From Nocardia blacklockiae (GTDB lineage: Bacteria; Actinomycetota; Actinomycetes; Mycobacteriales; Mycobacteriaceae), in assembly GCF_015477355.1 (NCBI RefSeq), contig NZ_JADLRJ010000008.1, positions 62,001 through 126,000 of the forward strand: a stretch of DNA of 64,000 nt. Direction: 5' to 3'. The notes under the pieces were generated by a model. The model saw only the letters and a list, made by a program, of their open reading frames with translations. It was not told where the DNA came from and did not search any database. Below, piece after piece: positions 18,675-27,042 of the stretch (the stretch's first letter is position 1; each line of letters opens with the position of its first letter). A program made the translations under genes and the position numbers.

Positions 18675-19829
18675 TTACGCGGGGGTCGGGTGGCGGTCGC
18701 GGTGGAGCATGTAGAGGGTGAGGGGTGGGGCGGTGAGGGTCAGGGCGGCGGCCAGTAGGGGGAGGGTGTGGAGGCCGGGGCCGTCGGTGAGGGTCCAGCC
18801 GCCGAGGCGGCCGGCCGCGGCGGCCGCGAGTTGGTAGCCGGAGGCGTTGAGGGCGATGCCGAGGGTGGGGGCGGCCGCGGCGGCGGCGAGTACGCGCGAT
18901 TGCATGCCGGGGATGACGGCGAAGGTCAGTGCGCCGAGTGCGAAGACGAGAATCGCTGCGGCGACGGGGTTTTCACCGGCGGCCCAGAACAGGGCCAGGG
19001 TGGCGGCCAGTGCGGTGAGCAGGCCCAGCAGGGTGGGTAGCAGGGCGCGGTCGGCGAGCCGGCCGCCGAGGTGGTTGCCGACCACCGCGCCCGCGCCGTA
19101 GACCAGCAGCAGCGCGGGCACCGCGGCCGCGCCGAAGCCCGCGACCTCGGTGAGCAGCGGCGCGATGTAGGTGAAGACCGCCACCGCGCCGAGGCTGCCC
19201 AGCGCGGTCAGGGCGATGGCGAGCAGCAGCTCCCGATCGGCCAGCACCCGCAGCTCGCCGAGGGCGGAACCGGTTGCGGCGGGCGGATATTCGGTGACGA
19301 AGCGCTGCACCATCAGCAAACCCAGCGCGGCGCAGACCGAGACCGCGGCGAAGGTGACGCGCCAGCCCAGGTGCTGGCCGACGACGGCGCCCAGCGGCGT
19401 GCCGAGCACGATGCCCAGGTTCATGCCGAGCGCCACCTGCGCGATCGCCGAGGCGGCCCGGCCTTCCGGCGCGTTCAGCACCGCCGTCGCGATCGCCACC
19501 GCGAAGAAGGTGGCCACGATCAGCCCGGCCGCGAACCGCGTGAGCAGCAGCACCGGATAGGACGGCGCGACCGCCGAGGCCAGGTTCGCCAGCACCGCGA
19601 ACCCGACCAGGCCGGGCACCAGGCGCCGCCGCGACATCCGGGCGGTCAGCACGGTGAGCACCGGGCCGCCGACGATCATGCCCAGCGCGTAGGCCGTGAC
19701 CAGCAGGCCCGCCGAGGACACCGGCACCGTGAGGTCGCGCGCGACCTCCGGCAGGATCCCGGCGATCGCGAATTCACCGGTCGTGAGGCCGAACACGACC
19801 AGCATCAGAGACAGCAGAGGGAGTCGCAT
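18675..19829 (-). CDS. MFS efflux transporter (DHA1 type)
   Basis: A 384-residue, 12-helix major facilitator protein resembling the arabinose-efflux/chloramphenicol-exporter group. The cytoplasmic loop 2-3 motif reads GPVLTVLTARMSRRRL, and the antiporter motif C region is LGMNLGIVLGTPLGAVVGQ. The ATG at 19829 has GGAG 5 nt upstream and is preferred to the GTG codons at 19835 and 19832. It is divergent from a MarR regulator with palindromes between them, so drug- or ligand-induced efflux under MarR control is likely. The substrate is unknown. Confidence 0.88.
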   Translation of the reverse strand: MRLPLLSLMLVVFGLTTGEFAIAGILPEVARDLTVPVSSAGLLVTAYALGMIVGGPVLTVLTARMSRRRLVPGLVGFAVLANLASAVAPSYPVLLLTRFAAGLIVATFFAVAIATAVLNAPEGRAASAIAQVALGMNLGIVLGTPLGAVVGQHLGWRVTFAAVSVCAALGLLMVQRFVTEYPPAATGSALGELRVLADRELLLAIALTALGSLGAVAVFTYIAPLLTEVAGFGAAAVPALLLVYGAGAVVGNHLGGRLADRALLPTLLGLLTALAATLALFWAAGENPVAAAILVFALGALTFAVIPGMQSRVLAAAAAAPTLGIALNASGYQLAAAAAGRLGGWTLTDGPGLHTLPLLAAALTLTAPPLTLYMLHRDRHPTPA

Positions 19830-19848
19830 CACCACTCCAAGTAGTTAC

Positions 19849-19887
19849 AGCTCGAATAATTCGAACTATAACTATCACAGCTCGAAT
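19849..19887. promoter_or_regulatory. Candidate MarR operator
   Basis: The divergent intergenic region holds a palindrome centred at 19858 (TCGAAT-A-ATTCGA, extended by AG/CT flanks). An extra copy of its left half, CAGCTCGAAT, lies exactly 30 bp downstream at 19878-19887. The leaderless -10 TAGACT of the MarR gene follows at 19897. The layout suits repression of both genes. Confidence 0.65.
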
Positions 19888-19908
19888 GATCCTGGCTAGA
19901 CTCGTGTC

Positions 19909-20379
19909 ATGGCCCGGCCGGAGACCACGTCGCATACACCCGTGGACACCGAGATCGATCGCGACGTGTGCCGACTCGTGCACTCGTTCACCCATCGCCT
20001 CGACGTGCACGTCCGGCGCGTCGCCGAACAGCTCGGCCTGACCCCGTCGCAGGTCATCGCGCTGCGCGAGCTGTCGGAACCGATCACCGCGCGGGAGCTG
20101 GCCGTGCGGATGACGTGCGAGCCCTCGAATGCGACCTTCGTGCTCGATAGGCTGGAGGCTCAGGGACTGGTCGAGCGCAAACCACACCCCCGCGACCGGC
20201 GGGCCAAGCAGATCGAACTCACACCGGCCGGACGCGACAGCCGAGCGGCCGTGCTCGCCAGGCTCGGCACGGGATCACCGTTGACCTCGTTGACCGGAGA
20301 TCAGCAGCGGGAATTGCGCGAGCTGTTGCGGTTGTTGGTCTCGACGGTGGAAAGCGATCCGGCCGAACAGGTTTCGTGA
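19909..20379 (+). CDS. MarR-family transcriptional regulator
   Basis: A 156-residue winged-helix regulator. The recognition region reads SQVIALRELSEPITARELAVR, followed by the wing LVERKPHPRDRRAKQIELTPAG, the MarR hallmark. The ATG at 19909 lies 6 nt after TAGACT, so the mRNA is probably leaderless. It most likely represses the adjacent MFS gene and itself through the palindromes between them. The ligand is not predictable. Confidence 0.88.
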   Translation: MARPETTSHTPVDTEIDRDVCRLVHSFTHRLDVHVRRVAEQLGLTPSQVIALRELSEPITARELAVRMTCEPSNATFVLDRLEAQGLVERKPHPRDRRAKQIELTPAGRDSRAAVLARLGTGSPLTSLTGDQQRELRELLRLLVSTVESDPAEQVS

Positions 20380-20443
20380 TCGGGGCAGGAGCGCCGCGAC
20401 CGGGGGCGGAAGGGCTGCCCGAGCAGTGCGGGGTGCGCCGAAG

Positions 20444-20470
20444 TTAGGCAAGGCTGACCAGTAGTAATGT
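20444..20470 (+). promoter_or_regulatory. Iron-box-like site and -10 of fdxC
   Basis: TTAGGCAAGGCTGACCAGT (20444-20462) matches 14 of 19 positions of the IdeR consensus, with the right-hand end degenerate. A -10-like TAATGT at 20465-20470 follows directly, so the box covers the -35/-10 spacer, a repressing position. The match is weaker than the site at 8155. Confidence 0.45.
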
Positions 20471-20541
20471 AAGTGCGCCGGGATACTGTTTGCGCGGGCG
20501 GAGGTATCCCGCAGGCAAGGACCCAGACTAGGAGAGCGGCA

Positions 20542-20865
20542 GTGCCGTACATCATCGCTGAACCGTGCGTTGACGTGAAGGACAAGGCGTGCATCGAGGA
20601 ATGCCCCGTGGACTGCATCTACGAGGGCAACCGCATGCTGTACATCCATCCCGACGAGTGCGTGGACTGTGGTGCGTGTGAGCCGGTGTGCCCGGTGGAG
20701 GCCATCTTCTACGAGGACGACACGCCGGACCAGTGGAGCGGCTACGTCAACGCCAACGTCGACTTCTTCGACGACCTGGGTTCGCCCGGCGGCGCCACCA
20801 AGGTCGGCAAGGTCGACTACGACCCGCCGTTCATCAAGGAACTGCCGCCGATGGCGAGCGAGTAG
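20542..20865 (+). CDS. fdxC: 7Fe ferredoxin FdxC
   Basis: A 107-residue seven-iron ferredoxin carrying one 3Fe-4S and one 4Fe-4S cluster. The N-terminal cysteines are in YIIAEPCVDVKDKACIEECP, and the second cluster motif CVDCGACEPVCPVE is complete. The C-terminal extension rich in acidic and aromatic residues is typical of mycobacterial FdxA/FdxC. The GTG at 20542 is preceded by GGAGAG and gives the conserved start MPYIIAEPC. Rv1177 also lies immediately before the DAP aminotransferase gene. An iron-box-like element in the promoter suggests control by iron. Confidence 0.95.
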   Translation: MPYIIAEPCVDVKDKACIEECPVDCIYEGNRMLYIHPDECVDCGACEPVCPVEAIFYEDDTPDQWSGYVNANVDFFDDLGSPGGATKVGKVDYDPPFIKELPPMASE

Positions 20866-20871
20866 CCGGCG

Positions 20872-21978
20872 TTGTTCGAGCGTGGCCGGGTCAGCGCGCT
20901 GCTGCCCGATTTTCCTTGGGACACCATCGCTTCCGCGAAGGCGCGGGCGGCGGCCCATCCCGACGGTCTGGTGGACCTGTCGGTCGGCACGCCCGTCGAC
21001 CCCGTCGATCCGCTGATTCGCACGGCCCTCGCGGCGGTGGCGGAGGTGCCCGGCTATCCGACCACGCACGGCACGCCCCAACTGCGCGCGGCCGCGGCCG
21101 ACGCGCTGAAGCGGCGCTTCGGCATCACCGGTGTCGAGCCGGACGCGGTACTGCCCGTGATCGGCACCAAGGAGCTGATCGCCGGACTGCCGCGGCTGGT
21201 CGGCCTGGGCGCGGGCGACCTGGTGATGATTCCCGAGGTCGCCTACCCGACCTATGAAGTGGGTGCGCTGCTGGCGGGCACCCGCATCGCGCGCGCCGAC
21301 GGCCTCACCCGGCTCGGGCCGGAAACCCCCGCCCTGATCTTCCTGAACTCGCCGTCCAACCCGACCGGCCGCGTGCTCGGCGTCGAGCACCTGCGCAAGG
21401 TGGTCGACTACGCCCGCGAGCGCGGCGCGGTGGTCGCGTCCGACGAGTGCTACCTCGGCCTGGCGTGGGACGAGCGGCCGCTGTCGATCCTCGATCCCGA
21501 GGTGTGCGGCGGCGACCACACCGGGCTGCTGGCGATCCACTCGCTGTCCAAGACCTCCAATCTGGCGAGCTATCGCGCCGGGTTCGTGACCGGTGACGCC
21601 ACCCTGATCCGCGAACTCCTGGAGGTGCGCAAGCACGCCGGGATGATGGTGCCGTTCCCGGTGCAGGCCGCCATGACCGCGGCACTCGGCGACGACGCGC
21701 ACGAGGACCGGCAGCGCGAGCGCTACCGGGCGCGCCGCGAGGTGCTGCGAAAAGCCTTGCGGGACGCCGGTTTCCGCATCGACCACTCACAGGCGGGCCT
21801 ATATCTGTGGTCGACCCGCGGCGAGAACTGCCGCACCACGCTGGACTGGCTGGCCGACCGCGGCATCCTCGCCGCCCCCGGCGACTTCTACGGTCCCACC
21901 GGCACCGAACACGTCCGCATCGCCCTCACGGCCACCGACGAGCGCATCGCCGCCGCCGCGAAACGCCTGGCCGAGTAG
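20872..21978 (+). CDS. dapC: Succinyldiaminopimelate aminotransferase, actinobacterial DapC type
   Basis: A 368-residue fold-type I PLP aminotransferase of the actinobacterial DapC group, forming N-succinyl-LL-2,6-diaminopimelate for lysine and peptidoglycan. The Schiff-base lysine is in SLSKTSNLASYRAGF, and the PLP-contact segments LNSPSNPTGR and SDECYLGLAW are present. The frame begins with a TTG at 20872, 6 nt after the fdxC stop; no better in-frame start is visible nearby, so the two genes form an operon. dapD and dapE are in the same window. It corresponds to Rv1178. Confidence 0.88.
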   Translation: MFERGRVSALLPDFPWDTIASAKARAAAHPDGLVDLSVGTPVDPVDPLIRTALAAVAEVPGYPTTHGTPQLRAAAADALKRRFGITGVEPDAVLPVIGTKELIAGLPRLVGLGAGDLVMIPEVAYPTYEVGALLAGTRIARADGLTRLGPETPALIFLNSPSNPTGRVLGVEHLRKVVDYARERGAVVASDECYLGLAWDERPLSILDPEVCGGDHTGLLAIHSLSKTSNLASYRAGFVTGDATLIRELLEVRKHAGMMVPFPVQAAMTAALGDDAHEDRQRERYRARREVLRKALRDAGFRIDHSQAGLYLWSTRGENCRTTLDWLADRGILAAPGDFYGPTGTEHVRIALTATDERIAAAAKRLAE

Positions 21979-21991
21979 GAGCGGAAGCGCC

Positions 21992-22453
21992 TCAGTCGCC
22001 CGGCGCCGCGTAGACCAGGTGGACCAGGGGGTACGGGCGGCCCTCGGAGTCGGTGTCCGAGCGGCCGGTGACGACGAAACCGTGGTGGCGGTAGAAGCCG
22101 AGCGCCTGGGGGTTCTGCTCGTTGACGTCGACGGTGAGTGCGGGGTAGCGGTCCAGCGCGGCGCGCAGCAGGGCCGATCCGACGCCGCTGCCGCGGTGGG
22201 CGTCGTCGATGAACAGCATCTCGAGCTGGCCTGCGGCCAGGCCGGAGAAGCCGACGACGCCGCCGTCGATAGTGGCGACCGTGAGGTCGACGACGGGAAA
22301 GTAGTCGTCGGCCAGGTGACTCTGGATATCCGCGAAATCCTCCGGCGTCAGGAAGTGGTGCGTCGCCAGGACCGCGCTGCGCCACACTTCCACCAGCCGC
22401 GGGAATTCGGCGGGTCCCGCGCACGGCCGCAGCCGGATCTTCTCGTCGGTCAC
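21992..22453 (-). CDS. GNAT-family N-acetyltransferase
   Basis: A 153-residue GNAT enzyme. The acetyl-CoA loop is DDAHRGSGVGSALLRAAL, and the C-terminal strand-helix NEQNPQALGFYRHHGFVVTGR is a close match to the YjaB/PhnO-like branch that acetylates small molecules or protein amines. The GTG at 22453 is chosen because TACCAT lies 7 nt upstream, the leaderless pattern of this genome; the frame continues to 22591 without support. The gene converges on dapC with 13 bp between. The substrate is unknown. Confidence 0.85.
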   Translation of the reverse strand: MTDEKIRLRPCAGPAEFPRLVEVWRSAVLATHHFLTPEDFADIQSHLADDYFPVVDLTVATIDGGVVGFSGLAAGQLEMLFIDDAHRGSGVGSALLRAALDRYPALTVDVNEQNPQALGFYRHHGFVVTGRSDTDSEGRPYPLVHLVYAAPGD

Positions 22454-22494
22454 GTTAGGGATGGTAAGGGGTTGCGCGCGAAGTCCCCTCGGGA

Positions 22495-23361
22495 TCAGAC
22501 CAGCGGCCGGCCCAGCCGTCGGCGCAGGCGCATATCCGCCAGGTAGGTGTTGAGCGGGGCCGCGCGGAGCACGGCGGGCAGGCGCGTCCACACGGCCGAG
22601 ATCGCCTTCAGTACCAGGCGGAATCGGCGTTCGTCGCGGGCGGTCCAGGTCATGCCCATCTCGTCGCGCAGGTGCTGGGGCAGCAGCGCGGTCACGGTGA
22701 AGCGGTGGAAGCGGCCGAACACCACCTGCACCGGGCGCGGGGTCATCCGCAGGTCGATCAGGTCGTTGAAGTAGCGGCGCACCGGCTCATCGATGGTCCG
22801 CCGGGCCAGGTTCTCGTCCCAGTACCGGAAGAAGGCGGCGCGGTCGGCCGGCCACAGCTCCGGCCGCATCTGCAGCGTGGTGCCGAGCCGGGCGCTGTAG
22901 CGGTAGAACTCCTCGGCCAGTTCGGGTTCCATCGGTCCGCGCATTCGGGTGTAGAGGTCGTCGACGCCCCAGTACAGGCAGGCCGCCACCCACAGCTGCA
23001 ACTGGGGGTCGAAGGCGTTGTACTTCACCGGCGCGCCCGGCTTCGAATGCACCGGCCGATGCGAGCCGTTCACGGCTTCCCGGTACGCCCGGCGGTCCTC
23101 GTCGCTGCCCATCCAGGCCACGGCCAGATAGGTGAGGGTGGTGCGCAGCCGCTTGAGCGGGTGCAGTGTCACCTTGCCGCTGTCGACCGTGCTCTCCAGC
23201 ACGCCGTAGCCGACCGGCGGATGACTGAGCTGCATGATGACGTTCGCGGCGCCACCGAGGAAGGCGGCGATCCCGTCGATGTGGTCGCGGACGGTTTCCG
23301 GGGTCAGGGTGGACTCGGAGGGCTCCGGCTGGGGGCCGGTGTCGCGCAGGGCGGCGGTCAT
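22495..23361 (-). CDS. MpaB/rubber-oxygenase-like (DUF2236) protein, copy 1
   Basis: A 288-residue protein of the DUF2236 family, which includes MpaB oxygenases and latex-clearing proteins. Typical segments are [41 protein letters not shown] and LGTTLQMRPELWP. Members are thought to bind heme and oxidise lipophilic substrates; this one's substrate is unknown. A paralog about 60 percent similar by eye lies at 24.1-25.0 kb, with a TetR regulator between them. The ATG at 23361 is used; a GTG at 23370 directly after GAGGAGAC is an alternative. A TGAGAA/TTCTCA inverted repeat lies just upstream. Confidence 0.84.
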   Translation of the reverse strand: MTAALRDTGPQPEPSESTLTPETVRDHIDGIAAFLGGAANVIMQLSHPPVGYGVLESTVDSGKVTLHPLKRLRTTLTYLAVAWMGSDEDRRAYREAVNGSHRPVHSKPGAPVKYNAFDPQLQLWVAACLYWGVDDLYTRMRGPMEPELAEEFYRYSARLGTTLQMRPELWPADRAAFFRYWDENLARRTIDEPVRRYFNDLIDLRMTPRPVQVVFGRFHRFTVTALLPQHLRDEMGMTWTARDERRFRLVLKAISAVWTRLPAVLRAAPLNTYLADMRLRRRLGRPLV

Positions 23362-23384
23362 CGTCGACACGTCTCCTCGATATG

Positions 23385-23411
23385 TGAGAAACTTAGAGCC
23401 TCACCTTCTCA
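23385..23411. promoter_or_regulatory. Candidate TetR operator, oxygenase copy 1
   Basis: TGAGAA and its complement TTCTCA are separated by 15 nt about 24 nt upstream of the oxygenase ATG and within the divergent region shared with the TetR gene. The GTGAGAAA element recurs at the same place upstream of copy 2 (25013). Confidence 0.5.
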
Positions 23412-23507
23412 TCGAGTGGCGCGACCTGTCAATGATCATGGTGGGTGCGGAATGACGATGTGCGATGATTCGACTGTCATCGTATCGAGCGGAGAGGGGA
23501 TCGGGTC

Positions 23508-24137
23508 ATGGCCAAGCTGGCCAAACTGCTGCCGCTGGTGCGCGGGGCGGGCGCCGACGACAGTCAGTCCCAGGTGCTCGACGCGGCGCTGCTGGCCTTC
23601 CTCGACTTCGGCATCAAGCGGACGAGCATGGTCGAGGTGGCCCGCCGGGGCGGTCTCTCGCTCGCCACGCTGTATCGCCGCTTCGCGGGCAAGTCCGACC
23701 TGATCCAGGCCGTGGGCATGCGCCAGGCGCGCCAGTTCATCGATCAGGTGGACGCGGCCGTGCAGCGGCAGATCGACCGCGACGCCAGCGCCGAGGACCA
23801 GATCGTGGAGCTGTTCGTGGCCTTCCTCGACGGGCTGCGCGGCAACCGGCTGCTGGATCGGCTGCTCAAGACGGAGCCGGAGACCGTGCTGCCGTATCTG
23901 ACCGTGCACGGCGGTCCCGTGATCGAGCTGGGCCGAGACTACCTGGCCGAGTTCGTCACCCGCTTGCAGTCGGAAGGCAAACTGCCGCAGTACGATCCGC
24001 AGCCGCTGGCGGAGATGATCGCGCGCACCTCGCTGTCGATGGCGCTGACCCCGCAGACCGTCATCCCGCTCGACGACGACGCGGCGCTGCGCCGTTTCGC
24101 GCGCGAGCACGTGGTGCCGGGCTTCCGGATCCCCTGA
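23508..24137 (+). CDS. TetR-family transcriptional regulator
   Basis: A 209-residue TetR regulator. The N-terminal helix-turn-helix is ALLAFLDFGIKRTSMVEVAR followed by GLSLATLYRRFAGKSDLIQA, the family hallmark. The remainder is an alpha-helical ligand domain. GGAGAGGGGAT precedes the ATG. It sits between two DUF2236 oxygenase genes: divergent from copy 1, and stop-to-stop with copy 2 with no intervening base. Both oxygenase promoters share a GTGAGAAA-based inverted repeat, so this regulator probably controls both enzymes. Confidence 0.88.
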   Translation: MAKLAKLLPLVRGAGADDSQSQVLDAALLAFLDFGIKRTSMVEVARRGGLSLATLYRRFAGKSDLIQAVGMRQARQFIDQVDAAVQRQIDRDASAEDQIVELFVAFLDGLRGNRLLDRLLKTEPETVLPYLTVHGGPVIELGRDYLAEFVTRLQSEGKLPQYDPQPLAEMIARTSLSMALTPQTVIPLDDDAALRRFAREHVVPGFRIP

Positions 24138-24995
24138 CTAGACCAGCGGCAGCCCGAGCCGGCGGCGCAGGCGCAGGTCGAGCAGAAAAGCGTTGACGGG
24201 GAACACTTTCACCGGCGCGGGCATCCGCGCCTCGACCGCGCCGACGCTGCGCAGCAACCGGGCCAGCCGGCGGTCGTCGCGTTCACTCCAGCGCAGGTCC
24301 AGTTGCTCGCGCAGGTGCGGCGGCAGCAGACCCGCCACGACGAAGCGGTGAAAACGCCCGAACGCCAGCTGGATCGGCCGCGGGAACATCTTCAGATCGA
24401 TCAGGTCTTCGAAATACTCGCGCACCGGCGGATCGATGGTGGTCCGTGCCAGGTTCGCGGTCCAGTACCGGTCGAATGCCGCGCGGTCGGGCGGCCACAG
24501 CTCCGGCGGCATCTGCAAGGTGGTGCCGAGGCGGGCCGCGTGGCGGTAGAAGGCGTCGCCGTCGGCCGCGGCCATCGGTCCGTGCATCCGTTCGTGCAGG
24601 TCGCGCGCGCCCCAGTACAGGCAGGCCGCCACCCACAGTTGCAGCCGGGGGTCGAAGGCGTTGTACTTCACCGGGCTCGTCGCGGTCGAGCGGACGCTGC
24701 GATGGGACCGGTTCACCGCCTCCCGGTAGGCGGCGCGCTCGTCGTCGCTGCCCAGCAGGGCCACCGCGAGGTAGGTGAGCGTGGTGCGGGTGCGCTTGAT
24801 CGGGTGCACGAAGATCTTGCCGCTGTCCACGGTGCTCTCGACCACGCCGTAGCCGACCGGCGGCGCGCTGAGCTGCATGATGACGTTGGCCGCCGCGCCG
24901 AAGAAGGCCGCCGACCCGTCCACGTGGCGGGTGATGTCGAAATCGCGGCGCGGCGAGCTGAATTCGTGCCTCGATGCGCGAAGCGGGCTGGTCAT
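24138..24995 (-). CDS. MpaB/rubber-oxygenase-like (DUF2236) protein, copy 2
   Basis: A 285-residue paralog of the protein at 22495-23361, collinear over its whole length, with [41 protein letters not shown] and [19 protein letters not shown]. Both copies end in LRRRLG-PLV. The role is presumed heme-dependent oxidation of a hydrophobic compound; the substrate is unknown. The stop codon abuts that of the TetR gene. The ATG at 24995 has a weak GGGG upstream. A GTGAGA/TCTCAC inverted repeat is located 18 nt upstream, like that of copy 1. Confidence 0.84.
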   Translation of the reverse strand: MTSPLRASRHEFSSPRRDFDITRHVDGSAAFFGAAANVIMQLSAPPVGYGVVESTVDSGKIFVHPIKRTRTTLTYLAVALLGSDDERAAYREAVNRSHRSVRSTATSPVKYNAFDPRLQLWVAACLYWGARDLHERMHGPMAAADGDAFYRHAARLGTTLQMPPELWPPDRAAFDRYWTANLARTTIDPPVREYFEDLIDLKMFPRPIQLAFGRFHRFVVAGLLPPHLREQLDLRWSERDDRRLARLLRSVGAVEARMPAPVKVFPVNAFLLDLRLRRRLGLPLV

Positions 24996-25012
24996 CGTCG
25001 ACCCCGTTGTCC

Positions 25013-25041
25013 GTGAGAAAGCTGTTCATCAACGCTCTCAC
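25013..25041. promoter_or_regulatory. Candidate TetR operator, oxygenase copy 2
   Basis: GTGAGA and TCTCAC form a perfect 6-bp inverted repeat with a 17-nt spacer 18 nt upstream of the second oxygenase gene. The left half GTGAGAAA is identical to that upstream of copy 1. Confidence 0.5.
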
Positions 25042-25133
25042 CCACTCACCGTTGTGTCAACCGTCACATGTCACAACTCGGTGGCCGATCCGGCGTGCGC
25101 CGAGCCCGGGTGCGCGTTGGTAGGTTCGGTCGT

Positions 25134-26558
25134 GTGTCGTATGGGTCGTTGCCGCTGTTGAGATCGCTGGATCCGGCCGCCGTCGCCGCCGGGGCGGATA
25201 TTCCGGATGCCGTCACCATCGACGGGACCACGTTGTCGCGCAGCGACCTGGTCGGCGCGGCCACCTCGGTCGCGGAGCGGGTGGCCCGCGCCCAGCGGGT
25301 GGCGATCCTGGCGCGCCCGACCGTGACGACCGTGCTCGCGGTGGTCGGCTGCCTCATCGCGGGGGTGACCGCGGTGCCGGTGCCGCCGGACGCCGGTGCG
25401 GCCGAACTCGAGCACATCCTGACCGATTCGGGTGCGCAGGCCTGGCTGGGTGAGGCACCGGAAGGCGCCGCGCTGCCGGTGATCCCGGTGCGGCGGCACG
25501 CGCGATCCTGGCACGTGTATCCCGAACCCGCGCCCGACACAACGGCTTTCGTGCTCTACACCTCCGGAACCACCGGTGCGCCCAAGGGCGTGATGCTCGG
25601 CCGGGCCGCCATCGCCGCCGGACTGGACGCGCTGGCCGAGGCGTGGGCGTGGACGCCGAAAGACACTCTGGTGCACGGGCTTCCGCTGTTCCACGTGCAC
25701 GGCCTGATCCTCGGTGTGCTGGGTCCGCTGCGGGTGGGCAGCCCGCTGGTGCACACCGGCAAACCGACCCCGGCGGCCTACGCGGCGGCCCGGGGCACGC
25801 TGTATTTCGGCGTGCCCACGGTCTGGTCCCGCATCGCCGAAGACCCCGCCGCCGCAAAGGAACTGGCGAACGCCCGGCTGCTGGTGTCGGGGAGCGCGCC
25901 GCTGCCGGTGCCGGTGTTCGAGCGGCTGCGCGAACTCACCGGGCACGCGCCGGTCGAGCGGTACGGCATGAGCGAGACCATGATCACGCTGTCGACCCGC
26001 GCCGACGGCGAGCGCCGCCCCGGCTGGGTGGGCACGCCCGTCGCCGGCGTCCAGACCCGGCTGCGGGACGAGGCGGGCGCGGCGGTGCCGCACGACGGCG
26101 AGAGCATCGGCGGCCTGCAGGTGCGCGGCCCGATGCTGTTCGACGGCTACCTGAACCGGCCCGACGCCACCGCCGCCTGCTGGACCGAGGACGGGTGGTT
26201 CGTCACCGGGGACGTGGCCGCCGTCGACGCCGCGGGCTTCCACCGCATCGTCGGGCGCGAATCGGTGGATCTGATCAAGTCCGGCGGCTACCGCGTCGGC
26301 GCGGGGGAGATCGAGACATGCCTGCTCGGGCATCCCGACGTCGCCGAGGTCGCGGTGATCGGAGCGCCCGACGCGGATCTCGGGCAGCGCATCGTCGCCT
26401 ACGTGGTGGCGCGGGACGGAGCCGCGCCGGTGGAGCGGGAGCTGATCGACCATGTGGCCCGGCAACTCTCGGCGCACAAGCGGCCCCGGGAGGTGCGGGT
26501 GGTGGCGTCGCTGCGGCGCAACGCGATGGGGAAGGTCCAGAAGAAGCTGCTGGGCTGA
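25134..26558 (+). CDS. fadD36: Acyl-CoA synthetase FadD36
   Basis: A 474-residue ANL-superfamily enzyme that adenylates a carboxylic acid and forms its CoA ester. The AMP-binding motif is YTSGTTGAPKGVMLG, followed by ERYGMSETM and the hinge/K-loop region WFVTGDVAAVDAAG and RNAMGKVQKK with the catalytic C-terminal lysine. The length matches M. tuberculosis FadD36 (473). The GTG at 25134 is 7 nt after TAGGTT, a leaderless promoter; the upstream extension to 25068 is unsupported. Substrate preference is not evident. Confidence 0.92.
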   Translation: MSYGSLPLLRSLDPAAVAAGADIPDAVTIDGTTLSRSDLVGAATSVAERVARAQRVAILARPTVTTVLAVVGCLIAGVTAVPVPPDAGAAELEHILTDSGAQAWLGEAPEGAALPVIPVRRHARSWHVYPEPAPDTTAFVLYTSGTTGAPKGVMLGRAAIAAGLDALAEAWAWTPKDTLVHGLPLFHVHGLILGVLGPLRVGSPLVHTGKPTPAAYAAARGTLYFGVPTVWSRIAEDPAAAKELANARLLVSGSAPLPVPVFERLRELTGHAPVERYGMSETMITLSTRADGERRPGWVGTPVAGVQTRLRDEAGAAVPHDGESIGGLQVRGPMLFDGYLNRPDATAACWTEDGWFVTGDVAAVDAAGFHRIVGRESVDLIKSGGYRVGAGEIETCLLGHPDVAEVAVIGAPDADLGQRIVAYVVARDGAAPVERELIDHVARQLSAHKRPREVRVVASLRRNAMGKVQKKLLG

Positions 26559-26615
26559 CCGGGGGCGGCGCTACGCGGTTGACCTCGACCGCGCTCGAGG
26601 TTGTACGGTCGGCGC

Positions 26616-26987
26616 ATGATCGCAACGCTGTCGCCCGCCCAGATCGAGTACCTGCGCAGTCAGCGGCTGGGGCGGCTCGCCACGATTCGCCCGGACGGGT
26701 CGCCGCAGAACAATCCGGTGGGCTTCCGCTACAACGAGGCGCTCGGCACGGTCGACATCGCCGGGCACAACATGGGCGCCTCGCAGAAGTTCCGCAACCT
26801 CGCCAAGGAGGCGCGGGTGGCGTTCGTCGTCGACGACATCGCCTCGGTGCAGCCGTGGGAGGTGCGGTGCCTCGAGATCCGCGGCACCGCACAGGCTTTG
26901 CGCGATGTCGACACCTATCTCGCCGGCGGCTCGCGGGAACTGATCCGCATCACGCCCGAGCGCGTGCTGGCCTTCGGCATCGAATGA
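26616..26987 (+). CDS. PPOX-class, probably F420-dependent, oxidoreductase
   Basis: A 123-residue split beta-barrel of the pyridoxamine 5'-phosphate oxidase-like superfamily, in the branch annotated as F420-dependent. The core [34 protein letters not shown] and [10 protein letters not shown]-like strands are typical. It likely binds F420 and reduces or binds a small ligand; the ligand is unknown. The ATG at 26616 lies 6 nt after TACGGT, so the gene has its own leaderless promoter despite following fadD36 by 57 bp. fbiC in the same window provides the cofactor. Confidence 0.85.
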   Translation: MIATLSPAQIEYLRSQRLGRLATIRPDGSPQNNPVGFRYNEALGTVDIAGHNMGASQKFRNLAKEARVAFVVDDIASVQPWEVRCLEIRGTAQALRDVDTYLAGGSRELIRITPERVLAFGIE

Positions 26988-27000
26988 CGTTCGCGCACAG

Positions 27001-27035
27001 CGCACCCCGTGGCCGCGGCGGGCGCACGGGGTGCG
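27001..27035. terminator. Bidirectional terminator between PPOX gene and dapD
   Basis: A perfect 11-bp inverted repeat CGCACCCCGTG/CACGGGGTGCG with a 13-nt loop fills the gap between the convergent genes. Confidence 0.72.
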
Positions 27036-27042
27036 GTGGGCG

